Below are positions 6,875 through 12,275 of a stretch of 12,275 bases of DNA, in pieces. The position numbers and the translations under genes were made by a program. The notes under the pieces are model-generated. The model saw only the letters and a program-made list of their open reading frames with translations. It made no database searches and was not told where the DNA came from. Each line of letters begins with the position of its first letter. Positions within the stretch are counted from its first letter, which is position 1. Source of the stretch: an uncultured Erysipelotrichaceae bacterium (GTDB lineage Bacteria > Bacillota_I > Bacilli_A > Erysipelotrichales > Erysipelotrichaceae); assembly GCA_947175465.1 (NCBI GenBank), contig CAMWMY010000017.1:1-12275 (forward strand), in the 5' to 3' direction.

Positions 6875-9511
6875 TTAATTCTCTCCTTTTTCTTCTTTGA
6901 TATCGATAAGAGGTTGCTTTTCATCAAAAGGACCATTATAGCGGCAGATCTCTTTATAATGACAGAAAAGACAAGCATCTTTGTATGGTTTACAGTCGAT
7001 CTTCCCTTGTAAAATACGATGAGCAATAATTTTATACATCTGATGAAAATTTTGTTCTAATGTGTCTAAATCGCGAATCTTAGCTGTTTTTATAGAGCCA
7101 TCTTTTTTCATAGATACACCTACAATATGACCCCCATTATCATCCATTGCCGCAATATCTTCATGCATTGTCCATCCTTTTAAACGATTTTGTTTACGTA
7201 AGTTTTCTTCATAATCTTGTTTTTGAAGGGGAACATATGCTATCGATCGTCTCGTTATTTTTCCTGCAGGACAAGTAAGATTATTATTTTTTAAAGAAAC
7301 ATAATAAGCTCCAAGAACAGGTTTTTGAAGATCTTTTTGGGCAATGAAAGCATATGTCACAAGTTGTAATTGTAAAGCTTTCCACACATCTTTTTCTGTT
7401 AACTCTTTATTGGAACTTTTATAATCAAGAATACATAAAAATTCTCTAGAAGCATCAATACGATCTATAAATCCTTTTAATTGGATATGCACATCTTCTA
7501 AGAAAAGATCGTGTAAGAAAGCATATTCCATGTAAGTTGGAGTAAGATGAGAATGTTCTTCTAATTCCTTTAACATTTCTAAGTTATATTGAATACTTTG
7601 TATTAGTCTTTGTTTAATCGTATGGATAATTGCTTCATGATGAGGATATAGCTCTTTCATATAAGATAATTCTGGACTTAAAATCGCTAATATTTCCTCT
7701 TTTGTTGCTTGCGTGTACGCTTTTCCATAACGAGTGGTAAGTGTTTCTAAAAGGAAATGAGAAAGGATTCCTATTTTTGCTTCATCAAAAGCATAGGATG
7801 TAGGATTTTTTATTTGTAATCCATAACGTAAAAAATAGGAAAAAGGACATTGTATATAGCGCTCAAATGCAGAAATAGATCCTTTTAATGTATGGTCTTT
7901 TAAAAATAATTGATGAGCAGTTTCTTGTGAAATAGTATAAGATAAAGGAACAGTTTGGTCATTACTTAATAAAGGGTAGGGAACTGCCTTTTTTTGTAAA
8001 AAGTTTTCGATTTCTAAAGAAGCTTCTTGACCTTTCCCTTCATAATTTCCAATAGGATAAGATACAATAAGATGGTTACAACGATAATATAATTGATTGA
8101 TTTGTGTTAAATGATGATCATAGCGTTCTTTCATAGTTGGATAAGAAAGCTGTTTGCGATAAGTTTCATCAAAAATACCTTGTTTGGTTTGAAAAGCTGG
8201 AAAAGCATTTTGGGTAGCTCCTAATATAAAGTGATAAGTCGTCGGTAGCAAGGAAGCTTGTAAATCACTAATGAGAATTCCTTGATAAGTAGTAGGCTGT
8301 TCCTGTTCTTGTACGTTTTCTAATAAATCTATAAGGAAGTGTAAATCCTCAGTTGTATGTATGTAAGATAAAGTATCTTGTAAAATTTGTTGTAGTGTTT
8401 GAGCACTAGCTGGTAGGCTAGATGAAAAAGAAGAGGCAACAATTTCATATAAATATACAAATAATTCTTCATATGACTGCGTATTTTCTAGTTTTACAAT
8501 AATAGGTAGAAGAAGGTCTTTTACTTCTTGTGCATGTTGTTGCAAATCCTGTAATTTTTCTAGTTCATAGGAATGAATAAGTTCACTCTCATGGGAAGGT
8601 AAAGAGTCGATATGATGAAAAGAATCATGAATATGTTTATTAAAAATATGCGTATAGGTACAATAATCATATAAATGGGGGAAATGCCAAATTTGTGCAT
8701 CAATACAAGCCTGTAAATTTTTTTTACATGGCTTTATGTAATAAGATAATAATTTAATGAAACGTTTTATAAAAATACTAGGAGATGTTTGTTTTAAAAT
8801 AGTAAATGGTAGTTGATAACGTTCAAAAACTTGTTGAATGAGTGGTTTATAAAAAGAATCACAAACACGAATGGTAATTTCATCAGCTTGTAATTGATGA
8901 TGAAGAATATATTGTGCAAGAGATTCGACTTCTTGGCGCATATTGATGCTATGAAAGAAAGAAGTTTCTATTTGTGGTTGCTCTTCTTTTAATAAGGTAG
9001 CACCTGCTTTTTGTAATTGTTGGATGATGGTATATTCTTCATAAGAAAAAAAAGCAGGATAAAGATATACATGATGTAACTTCATTTGGGAAAGCTTTAT
9101 ACATGCTTTTTGAATATGATCGATAGGATTTGGTAGTGGATATAAAGTAGCCATGATTTGTTGTAATTCTTTTTGAGCTTCATTTTGTGTAGGTAATTGC
9201 TCAGGCGATATGTGATAACGCTTCATATCTTCTAAAAAAGAACTACATTGTTGAAGAAAGGGGTAAGACATATATGTCTGTTGGTAAATTTGGATGGTAG
9301 AAGCAAGCGGAGCAAGCTGTTGGCGATATTGAAAATATAAACATTCTTTAGAAGGAAGTTTATCAGTAATATGTATAGAAAGAAAAGTAGAAAGCGAATA
9401 AATAGAAAGGCCGAGCACTCCTTTTTTATCTTGTAACATTTGTTTACGAATAAAAGGATGAAGATGCTGTGGGGCAATTAAAATACTATTTTGAGGTAGT
9501 GATGAAAACAT
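6875..9511 (-). CDS. addB: ATP-dependent nuclease subunit B (AddB/RexB), lacking Walker A
   Basis: An 878-residue partner of AddA with an inactive-helicase fold and a C-terminal RecB-type nuclease. Nuclease residues are His585 (ILSHFLLETL), Asp683 (GFIDRID), Asp696-Lys698 (ILDYKSS) and the QLQL motif at 714-717. The four cysteines of the AddB iron-sulfur clasp are present: Cys555 in YIQCPFSYFLRYGL and Cys847/Cys850/Cys856 in CLFCHYKEIC. Bacillus AddB is about 1,160 residues and begins with a GRSGSGKT Walker A; here the protein starts at the later IAPQHLHPF strand and has no P-loop, like RexB of streptococci. The start is well supported by AGGAGGA at 9523-9517, and an extension that could carry a P-loop is not possible because galU ends only 41 nt upstream. 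It is co-transcribed with addA. Confidence 0.93.
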   Translation of the reverse strand: MFSSLPQNSILIAPQHLHPFIRKQMLQDKKGVLGLSIYSLSTFLSIHITDKLPSKECLYFQYRQQLAPLASTIQIYQQTYMSYPFLQQCSSFLEDMKRYHISPEQLPTQNEAQKELQQIMATLYPLPNPIDHIQKACIKLSQMKLHHVYLYPAFFSYEEYTIIQQLQKAGATLLKEEQPQIETSFFHSINMRQEVESLAQYILHHQLQADEITIRVCDSFYKPLIQQVFERYQLPFTILKQTSPSIFIKRFIKLLSYYIKPCKKNLQACIDAQIWHFPHLYDYCTYTHIFNKHIHDSFHHIDSLPSHESELIHSYELEKLQDLQQHAQEVKDLLLPIIVKLENTQSYEELFVYLYEIVASSFSSSLPASAQTLQQILQDTLSYIHTTEDLHFLIDLLENVQEQEQPTTYQGILISDLQASLLPTTYHFILGATQNAFPAFQTKQGIFDETYRKQLSYPTMKERYDHHLTQINQLYYRCNHLIVSYPIGNYEGKGQEASLEIENFLQKKAVPYPLLSNDQTVPLSYTISQETAHQLFLKDHTLKGSISAFERYIQCPFSYFLRYGLQIKNPTSYAFDEAKIGILSHFLLETLTTRYGKAYTQATKEEILAILSPELSYMKELYPHHEAIIHTIKQRLIQSIQYNLEMLKELEEHSHLTPTYMEYAFLHDLFLEDVHIQLKGFIDRIDASREFLCILDYKSSNKELTEKDVWKALQLQLVTYAFIAQKDLQKPVLGAYYVSLKNNNLTCPAGKITRRSIAYVPLQKQDYEENLRKQNRLKGWTMHEDIAAMDDNGGHIVGVSMKKDGSIKTAKIRDLDTLEQNFHQMYKIIAHRILQGKIDCKPYKDACLFCHYKEICRYNGPFDEKQPLIDIKEEKGEN

Positions 9512-9516
9512 AAAAT

Positions 9517-9523
9517 TCCTCCT
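9517..9523 (-). promoter_or_regulatory. Ribosome binding site that sets the addB start
   Basis: On the minus strand AGGAGGA (9523 to 9517) lies 5 nt before the ATG at 9511. This confirms that the short N-terminus of AddB is genuine and not a mis-called start. Confidence 0.8.
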
Positions 9524-9542
9524 ATATGTTTAATGTCAATTG

Positions 9543-9561
9543 AAAAAGCGATTTATCGCTT
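9543..9561 (-). terminator. Weak intrinsic terminator overlapping the end of galU
   Basis: On the minus strand AAGCGA, loop TAAA and TCGCTT form a 6-bp stem followed by five T (9547-9543). The stem includes the last two galU codons and the loop holds the stop codon. The short stem and short T run suggest incomplete termination and partial read-through into addBA. Confidence 0.6.
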
Positions 9562-9581
9562 AATGTTGTTTAAAATGTCAA
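9552..9581 (-). promoter_or_regulatory. Possible addBA promoter inside the end of galU
   Basis: On the minus strand a perfect TTGACA (9581-9576), within the galU Ile-Asp codons, stands 18 bp before GATAAA (9557-9552, 4 of 6). Transcription would start near 9545, after the galU terminator stem, leaving a leader of about 34 nt before the addB ATG. The -10 is poor, so this is only a candidate. Confidence 0.3.
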
Positions 9582-10425
9582 TCATTGTATCATGCAAATC
9601 TTCTCTTTTTAAAGCAAAATCAATTTGTGCTTTTAAAAAGCCTGCTTTATCTCCTACATCATAACGTTCTCCTTCAAATTCATATGCATATACATTTTCA
9701 TATTCTCTTAGGCGATGAATGGCATCTGTTAATTGAATTTCGCCACCTTTTCCTGGTGTTTGAGTTTCTAATAATTCAAATATTTTAGGTGTTAAAATGT
9801 ATCTACCTAAAATAGCATAACGACTTGGGGTTACCTCTTGGGAAGGTTTTTCAATAAAGCCTTTTGTACTCATAAGAGATGGATTTATTTTTTGATCAGG
9901 ATCGATAATACCGTACTTATGTACATTTTTAAGGTCTACTTGTTGAGTTCCAATAACACTTCCTTGCACTTGATAAAAAGCTTCTATAAGTTGATGAGTA
10001 GCTGTATACTTGTTAGAAGCAACAATATCATCACCAAGTAAAATAGCAAAAGGCTCATCTCCTACAAAAGCTTTTGCACATAATACAGCATGACCTAATC
10101 CTCTTGGATGTTTTTGACGAACGGTATGAATATTAGCCATAGTGGAAATTTCTTGTACCATTTGTAAATGAAATTGATCATTAGCTTCTTTGAGTTTTTC
10201 TTCTAGTTCAAAGCTAACATCAAAATGATTATCAATAGAAGACTTATAACTATTAGTAATAATTAAAATCTCTTCAATTCCACTTGCGATAGCTTCTTCC
10301 ACAATATATTGAATAGTAGGTTTATCTACAATAGGTAACATTTCTTTTGGGATAGCTTTTGTGGCCGGTAAAAAACGAGTACCAAAACCAGCAGCTGGGA
10401 TAATTGCTTTTCTTACTTTTTTCAT
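9553..10425 (-). CDS. galU: UTP-glucose-1-phosphate uridylyltransferase
   Basis: A 290-residue cytosolic nucleotidyltransferase that makes UDP-glucose from UTP and glucose-1-phosphate, feeding cell-wall glycan, glycolipid and galactose metabolism. Family landmarks: the nucleotide-binding loop PAAGFGTRFLPATKAIPKE (10-28), GLGHAVL (109-115), the metal-binding LLGDD (129-133), the sugar-binding FIEKP (190-194), GKGGEIQLTDA (225-235) and ERYDVGDKAGFLKA (253-266). The usual GKSKRAIEDHFD segment reads NSYKSSIDNHFD here (58-69), a modest divergence that keeps the lysine and HFD. The ATG at 10425 has GGAG at 10438-10435 with 9-nt spacing. The gene precedes addB on the same strand and is divergent from the LytTR gene. 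Confidence 0.96.
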   Translation of the reverse strand: MKKVRKAIIPAAGFGTRFLPATKAIPKEMLPIVDKPTIQYIVEEAIASGIEEILIITNSYKSSIDNHFDVSFELEEKLKEANDQFHLQMVQEISTMANIHTVRQKHPRGLGHAVLCAKAFVGDEPFAILLGDDIVASNKYTATHQLIEAFYQVQGSVIGTQQVDLKNVHKYGIIDPDQKINPSLMSTKGFIEKPSQEVTPSRYAILGRYILTPKIFELLETQTPGKGGEIQLTDAIHRLREYENVYAYEFEGERYDVGDKAGFLKAQIDFALKREDLHDTMIDILNNIKR

Positions 10426-10447
10426 AATTTCACACTCCAGTAGTTTT

Positions 10448-10456
10448 ATTGTACCA
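10448..10456 (-). promoter_or_regulatory. Extended -10 promoter of galU
   Basis: On the minus strand TGGTACAAT (10456-10448) combines a TG-n extension with TACAAT (5 of 6). No good -35 lies 16-18 bp upstream, which extended -10 promoters tolerate. Transcription would begin about 15 nt before the galU ATG. Confidence 0.45.
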
Positions 10457-10642
10457 TATATTTAAAAAAGAAACGTCTATATACGTAAGATTGTATAAGA
10501 AGAAAATCGAAAAAGTATCTTCTTTTTTCGAACTTCAGTTTCTAGCTAGTATAAATAGATAAAAATATGTTTTATAGTTGAAGTGAGAGGAAGAAGGAGT
10601 AGAATATATAACATAGGGAAAAATGAAAAATAAGGAGAAATA
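10457..10642. other. Divergent galU/LytTR intergenic region, mostly unexplained
   Basis: This AT-rich region contains an inverted repeat TCGAAAAA (10507-10514) and TTTTTCGA (10524-10531) with a 9-nt loop. A -10-like TATAAA follows at 10550-10555, 17 bp after a poor TTCGAA -35 (10527-10532); a second -10-like TATAGT lies at 10573-10578. These are weak plus-strand promoter candidates for the LytTR transcript. Just before the leader ORF there is a six-codon ATG...TAA at 10623-10643, which is too short to interpret. Confidence 0.35.
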
Positions 10643-10665
10643 ATGAACGGGGGTTCTTATTTTTT
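10638..10665 (+). terminator. Terminator-like (attenuator-like) hairpin before the LytTR gene
   Basis: GAAC (10645-10648), loop GGGG (10649-10652) and GTTC (10653-10656) are extended by AAATAA (10638-10643) pairing with TTATTT (10657-10662), with T10644 bulged. The stem ends in a T run at 10660-10665. It lies inside the 18-codon leader ORF. The stem is AT-rich, so it may be a weak terminator or only a translational structure. Confidence 0.35.
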
Positions 10666-10699
10666 CATGTATTGGGGGAGGTTTATGTATGTGTATTAA
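10643..10699 (+). CDS. Short leader ORF, 18 codons, overlapping the LytTR gene start
   Basis: ATG at 10643 is preceded by AAGGAG (10632-10637 region) at about 5 nt and encodes MNGGSYFFMYWGRFMYVY, then TAA at 10697-10699. Six or seven of its eighteen residues are aromatic (Tyr, Phe, Trp). It is in a different frame from the LytTR gene and overlaps its first 11 bases, so ribosomes translating it would end at the LytTR start. It may be a translated leader that couples or attenuates expression, a small peptide, or a chance ORF. I know of no family it belongs to. Confidence 0.35.
   Translation: MNGGSYFFMYWGRFMYVY
10674..10681 (+). promoter_or_regulatory. Ribosome binding site of the LytTR gene
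   Basis: GGGGGAGG at 10674-10681 leaves 7 nt to the ATG at 10689. A nearer ATG at 10685 belongs to the leader ORF frame and stops after a few codons, so 10689 is the supported start. Confidence 0.75.
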
Positions 10700-11135
10700 G
10701 TTTATAGAAAAGAGTGATTCTGAAGAAATCGAAATTGTATATCATAAAAAAGATCGTGATGTGATGATACAGTTGAAAGCGATGTTAGGAAACTTTGTTC
10801 ATCGCCTTCATGTACAAGATGAGCATAAGCGAATGTGTGTATTGCCTATTATGTATATTTATTACTTTGAGTCCGTAGATGGGAAATGTTATGTTTATAC
10901 GAAAGATGAAACATTTCTTGCTTTTCAATCTTATCGGCAGTTGCAGCAACGTTTATCTCATCATGGCTTTTTACAATGTTCTAAAACAATGAGTATGAAT
11001 ACATTACATTTATGGAAGTGTGAAATTTATAGTGACTGTAGAAGAATTATTACATTAAATAATCATGAACGTTTAATTGTGAGCAGAGCATTTAAAAAGC
11101 ATTTTGATGTTTATTTACGCAAACAAAATATGTGA
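10689..11135 (+). CDS. Stand-alone LytTR-type DNA-binding regulator
   Basis: A 148-residue protein with a LytTR DNA-binding domain occupying about residues 48-145 and no receiver domain. The domain is recognised by LPIMYIYYFESVDGKCYVYT (52-71), which matches the usual 'I.YFES.D.K.YIYT' strand pair, then the F94LQCSKTMSMNTLHL stretch (equivalent to 'F.RISKS.IVN...I') and a C-terminal ERLIVSRAFKKHF (127-139) in place of 'VISR.Y...'. The first 45 residues (acidic, then IQLKAMLGNFV) match the short N-terminal part of stand-alone LytTR proteins. Such genes are often followed by a DUF3021 membrane gene; none is present here, and galE follows instead. There are six cysteines (2, 50, 67, 97, 111 and 117), more than I would expect. 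Targets are unknown; autoregulation or control of galE is a guess. Confidence 0.85.
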   Translation: MCIKFIEKSDSEEIEIVYHKKDRDVMIQLKAMLGNFVHRLHVQDEHKRMCVLPIMYIYYFESVDGKCYVYTKDETFLAFQSYRQLQQRLSHHGFLQCSKTMSMNTLHLWKCEIYSDCRRIITLNNHERLIVSRAFKKHFDVYLRKQNM

Positions 11136-11140
11136 AATAA

Positions 11141-11170
11141 TTGAAGTACTTGCCTATCCTCATGTATTAC
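11141..11170 (+). promoter_or_regulatory. Possible galE promoter
   Basis: TTGAAG (11141-11146, 4 of 6) and TATTAC (11165-11170, 4 of 6) are 18 bp apart in the 75-nt gap between the LytTR gene and galE. The hexamers are weak, and read-through from the LytTR gene is equally possible since no terminator lies between them. Confidence 0.3.
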
Positions 11171-11210
11171 ATAAATAGTGGAATAATAAGAAAAAAAGGA
11201 GGCTTGTAAG

Positions 11211-12224
11211 ATGAAAGTTTTAGTAACGGGAGGAACAGGGTTTATTGGTAGTCACACATGTGTTGAGTTATTAGATGCAGGTTATGAAATTGTTATTCTA
11301 GATAATTTAAGCAATTCAAAACGTGAAGTAGTAGATAAGATTGAAGCGTTGAGTAAAAAAAGTGTTACTTTTTATGAAGGGGATTGTTGTGATAGTGCAA
11401 TTTTAGATACTATTTTTGATAATCATAAAATTGATGCTGTTATCCATTTTGCAGGATATAAAGCAGTAGGAGAGTCTGTGGCTAAACCACTAGCATATTA
11501 TCAAAATAATATTATGAGTATACTAGCCCTTTGTAGTGCTATGAAAAAAGATGGTTGTCGAAGAATCGTATTTAGTTCAAGCGCAACTGTATATGGAGTA
11601 TCGGAAAGTTTCCCTATTTGTGAAGATTTTCCATTAGGTCCTACAACCAACCCTTATGGATCAACAAAACTTATGATTGAGCAAATTTTAAAAGATCTTT
11701 ATATTTCAGATAATACATGGAATGTTGCTTTATTACGTTATTTTAATCCTATCGGAGCACATGAAAGAGGAGAAATAGGGGAAGATCCAAGTGATATTCC
11801 AAATAATTTAATGCCTTATATTTGTAAAGTTGCTAATAAAGAGTTAGATTATTTACGTGTTTTTGGTAATGATTATGATACTTATGATGGTACAGGTATT
11901 CGTGATTATATCCATGTAGTAGATTTAGCAAAAGGTCATGTGAAAGCTGTGACTAAAATATTGCAAGAACATATAGGTGTTGATGCTTATAATTTAGGTA
12001 CAGGGCAAGGATATAGTGTACTAGATGTTGTGAATACATTTGCACGTGTGAATCATATAGAAGTGCCTTATAAAATATGTGAAAGACGACCTGGAGATAT
12101 TGCACAATGTTATGCTGATACACAAAAAGCATGGCAAGAACTAGGATGGAAAGCAGAAAAAAATTTAGAAGAAATGTGTAAAGATTCTTGGAGATATTTA
12201 CAAGTAGGGTATAAAAATTATTAA
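11211..12224 (+). CDS. galE: UDP-glucose 4-epimerase
   Basis: A 337-residue extended short-chain dehydrogenase/reductase that interconverts UDP-glucose and UDP-galactose using tightly bound NAD. The N-terminal Rossmann loop GGTGFIGSH is at 7-15 and the acidic NAD-binding DNLSNS at 31-36. The active site is complete: Ser124 in SSSATVYG (122-129) and Tyr149-Gly-Ser-Thr-Lys153. RYFNPIGAHERGEIGEDP (176-193) and the C-terminal substrate arginine motif ERRPGD (291-296) are those of true GalE. AGGAGG at 11197-11202 with 8-nt spacing fixes the start. With galU on the opposite strand, the locus supplies UDP-glucose and UDP-galactose for Leloir metabolism or surface polysaccharides; no galK or galT is visible. 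Confidence 0.97.
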   Translation: MKVLVTGGTGFIGSHTCVELLDAGYEIVILDNLSNSKREVVDKIEALSKKSVTFYEGDCCDSAILDTIFDNHKIDAVIHFAGYKAVGESVAKPLAYYQNNIMSILALCSAMKKDGCRRIVFSSSATVYGVSESFPICEDFPLGPTTNPYGSTKLMIEQILKDLYISDNTWNVALLRYFNPIGAHERGEIGEDPSDIPNNLMPYICKVANKELDYLRVFGNDYDTYDGTGIRDYIHVVDLAKGHVKAVTKILQEHIGVDAYNLGTGQGYSVLDVVNTFARVNHIEVPYKICERRPGDIAQCYADTQKAWQELGWKAEKNLEEMCKDSWRYLQVGYKNY

Positions 12225-12244
12225 TAAAAAGAAGATGTAATGAA

Positions 12245-12273
12245 ATAGAATATTTTGAGAACATGTATTCTAT
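12245..12273 (+). terminator. Possible galE terminator cut by the window edge
   Basis: ATAGAATA (12245-12252) and TATTCTAT (12266-12273) form a perfect 8-bp AT-rich stem with a 13-nt loop, 21 nt after the galE stop. Whether a T run follows cannot be seen because the window ends at 12275. Confidence 0.35.
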
Positions 12274-12275
12274 AG

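Noticed and set aside
6874..7026. Upstream in-frame extension of addA giving 51 extra residues
   Set aside because: It lies inside the addB coding sequence, has no ribosome binding site, and does not resemble AddA. The ATG at 6873 has AAGGAGAG at a good distance and starts right before the family's MPTWNKQQQ-type N-terminus.
9534..9539. Perfect minus-strand TTGACA just upstream of addB
   Set aside because: A -10 at 17 bp would fall on the addB start codon and exclude the ribosome binding site from the transcript, so this hexamer is unlikely to drive addB.
10535..10582. LytTR-type direct repeats (GTT-centred 9-mers) upstream of the LytTR gene
   Set aside because: TCAGTTTCT at 10535-10543 resembles the published LytTR half-site, but the next GTT-centred match is 40 bp away and poor, which does not fit the expected spacing.
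11953..12264. Minus-strand ORF over the 3' end of galE
   Set aside because: It overlaps the conserved C-terminal half of GalE and its product is a hydrophobic low-complexity string typical of a shadow frame.
1..12275. Mobile element, CRISPR array, toxin-antitoxin pair or defence island
   Set aside because: No transposase, integrase, repeat-spacer pattern, tRNA-anchored attachment site or recognisable defence or toxin gene was seen on either strand. The AddAB genes are housekeeping recombination genes here.

Overview
The window is AT-rich, uses the standard genetic code (TGA is a true stop at the end of the LytTR gene), has strong AGGAGG-type ribosome binding sites and carries classic Firmicute proteins (HPr with the Ser46 regulatory site, an AddAB/RexAB-type recombination nuclease, GalU, GalE, a stand-alone LytTR protein). 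This fits a low-GC Firmicute. My best guess is the Erysipelotrichales/Coprobacillaceae group of gut bacteria, but that is an inference from overall protein flavour and was not tested.

Layout. Bases 1-218 hold the tail of a YaaA (peroxide stress) gene. Bases 278-2968 form a tight four-gene plus-strand operon: DUF969 and DUF979 membrane proteins, pyroglutamyl peptidase I (pcp) and a gamma-glutamylcyclotransferase-like protein. A strong intrinsic terminator closes it. ptsH (HPr) follows as a single gene with its own promoter and terminator (3185-3551). Convergent to it on the minus strand are addB and addA (9511 down to 3664, 1 nt apart), preceded on the same strand by galU (10425 to 9553). The plus strand then resumes with a short leader ORF overlapping a stand-alone LytTR regulator gene (10643-11135) and with galE (11211-12224).

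How the genes fit together. The first operon has one theme, 5-oxoproline (pyroglutamate): Pcp releases it from peptide N-termini, the cyclotransferase-like enzyme would release it from gamma-glutamyl compounds, and DUF969/DUF979 is the protein pair linked to 5-oxoproline transport. No 5-oxoprolinase is encoded here. AddAB repairs double-strand breaks; its AddB lacks the N-terminal Walker A segment seen in Bacillus AddB and so resembles RexB of streptococci. galU and galE make and interconvert UDP-glucose and UDP-galactose and flank the small LytTR regulator.

Most of the window is ordinary housekeeping sequence. No mobile element, CRISPR array, tRNA or rRNA was seen. The points most worth a second look are the 5-oxoproline cassette, the leader ORF with a terminator-like hairpin in front of the LytTR gene, the Walker-A-less AddB, and a three-arm inverted repeat between ptsH and addA.
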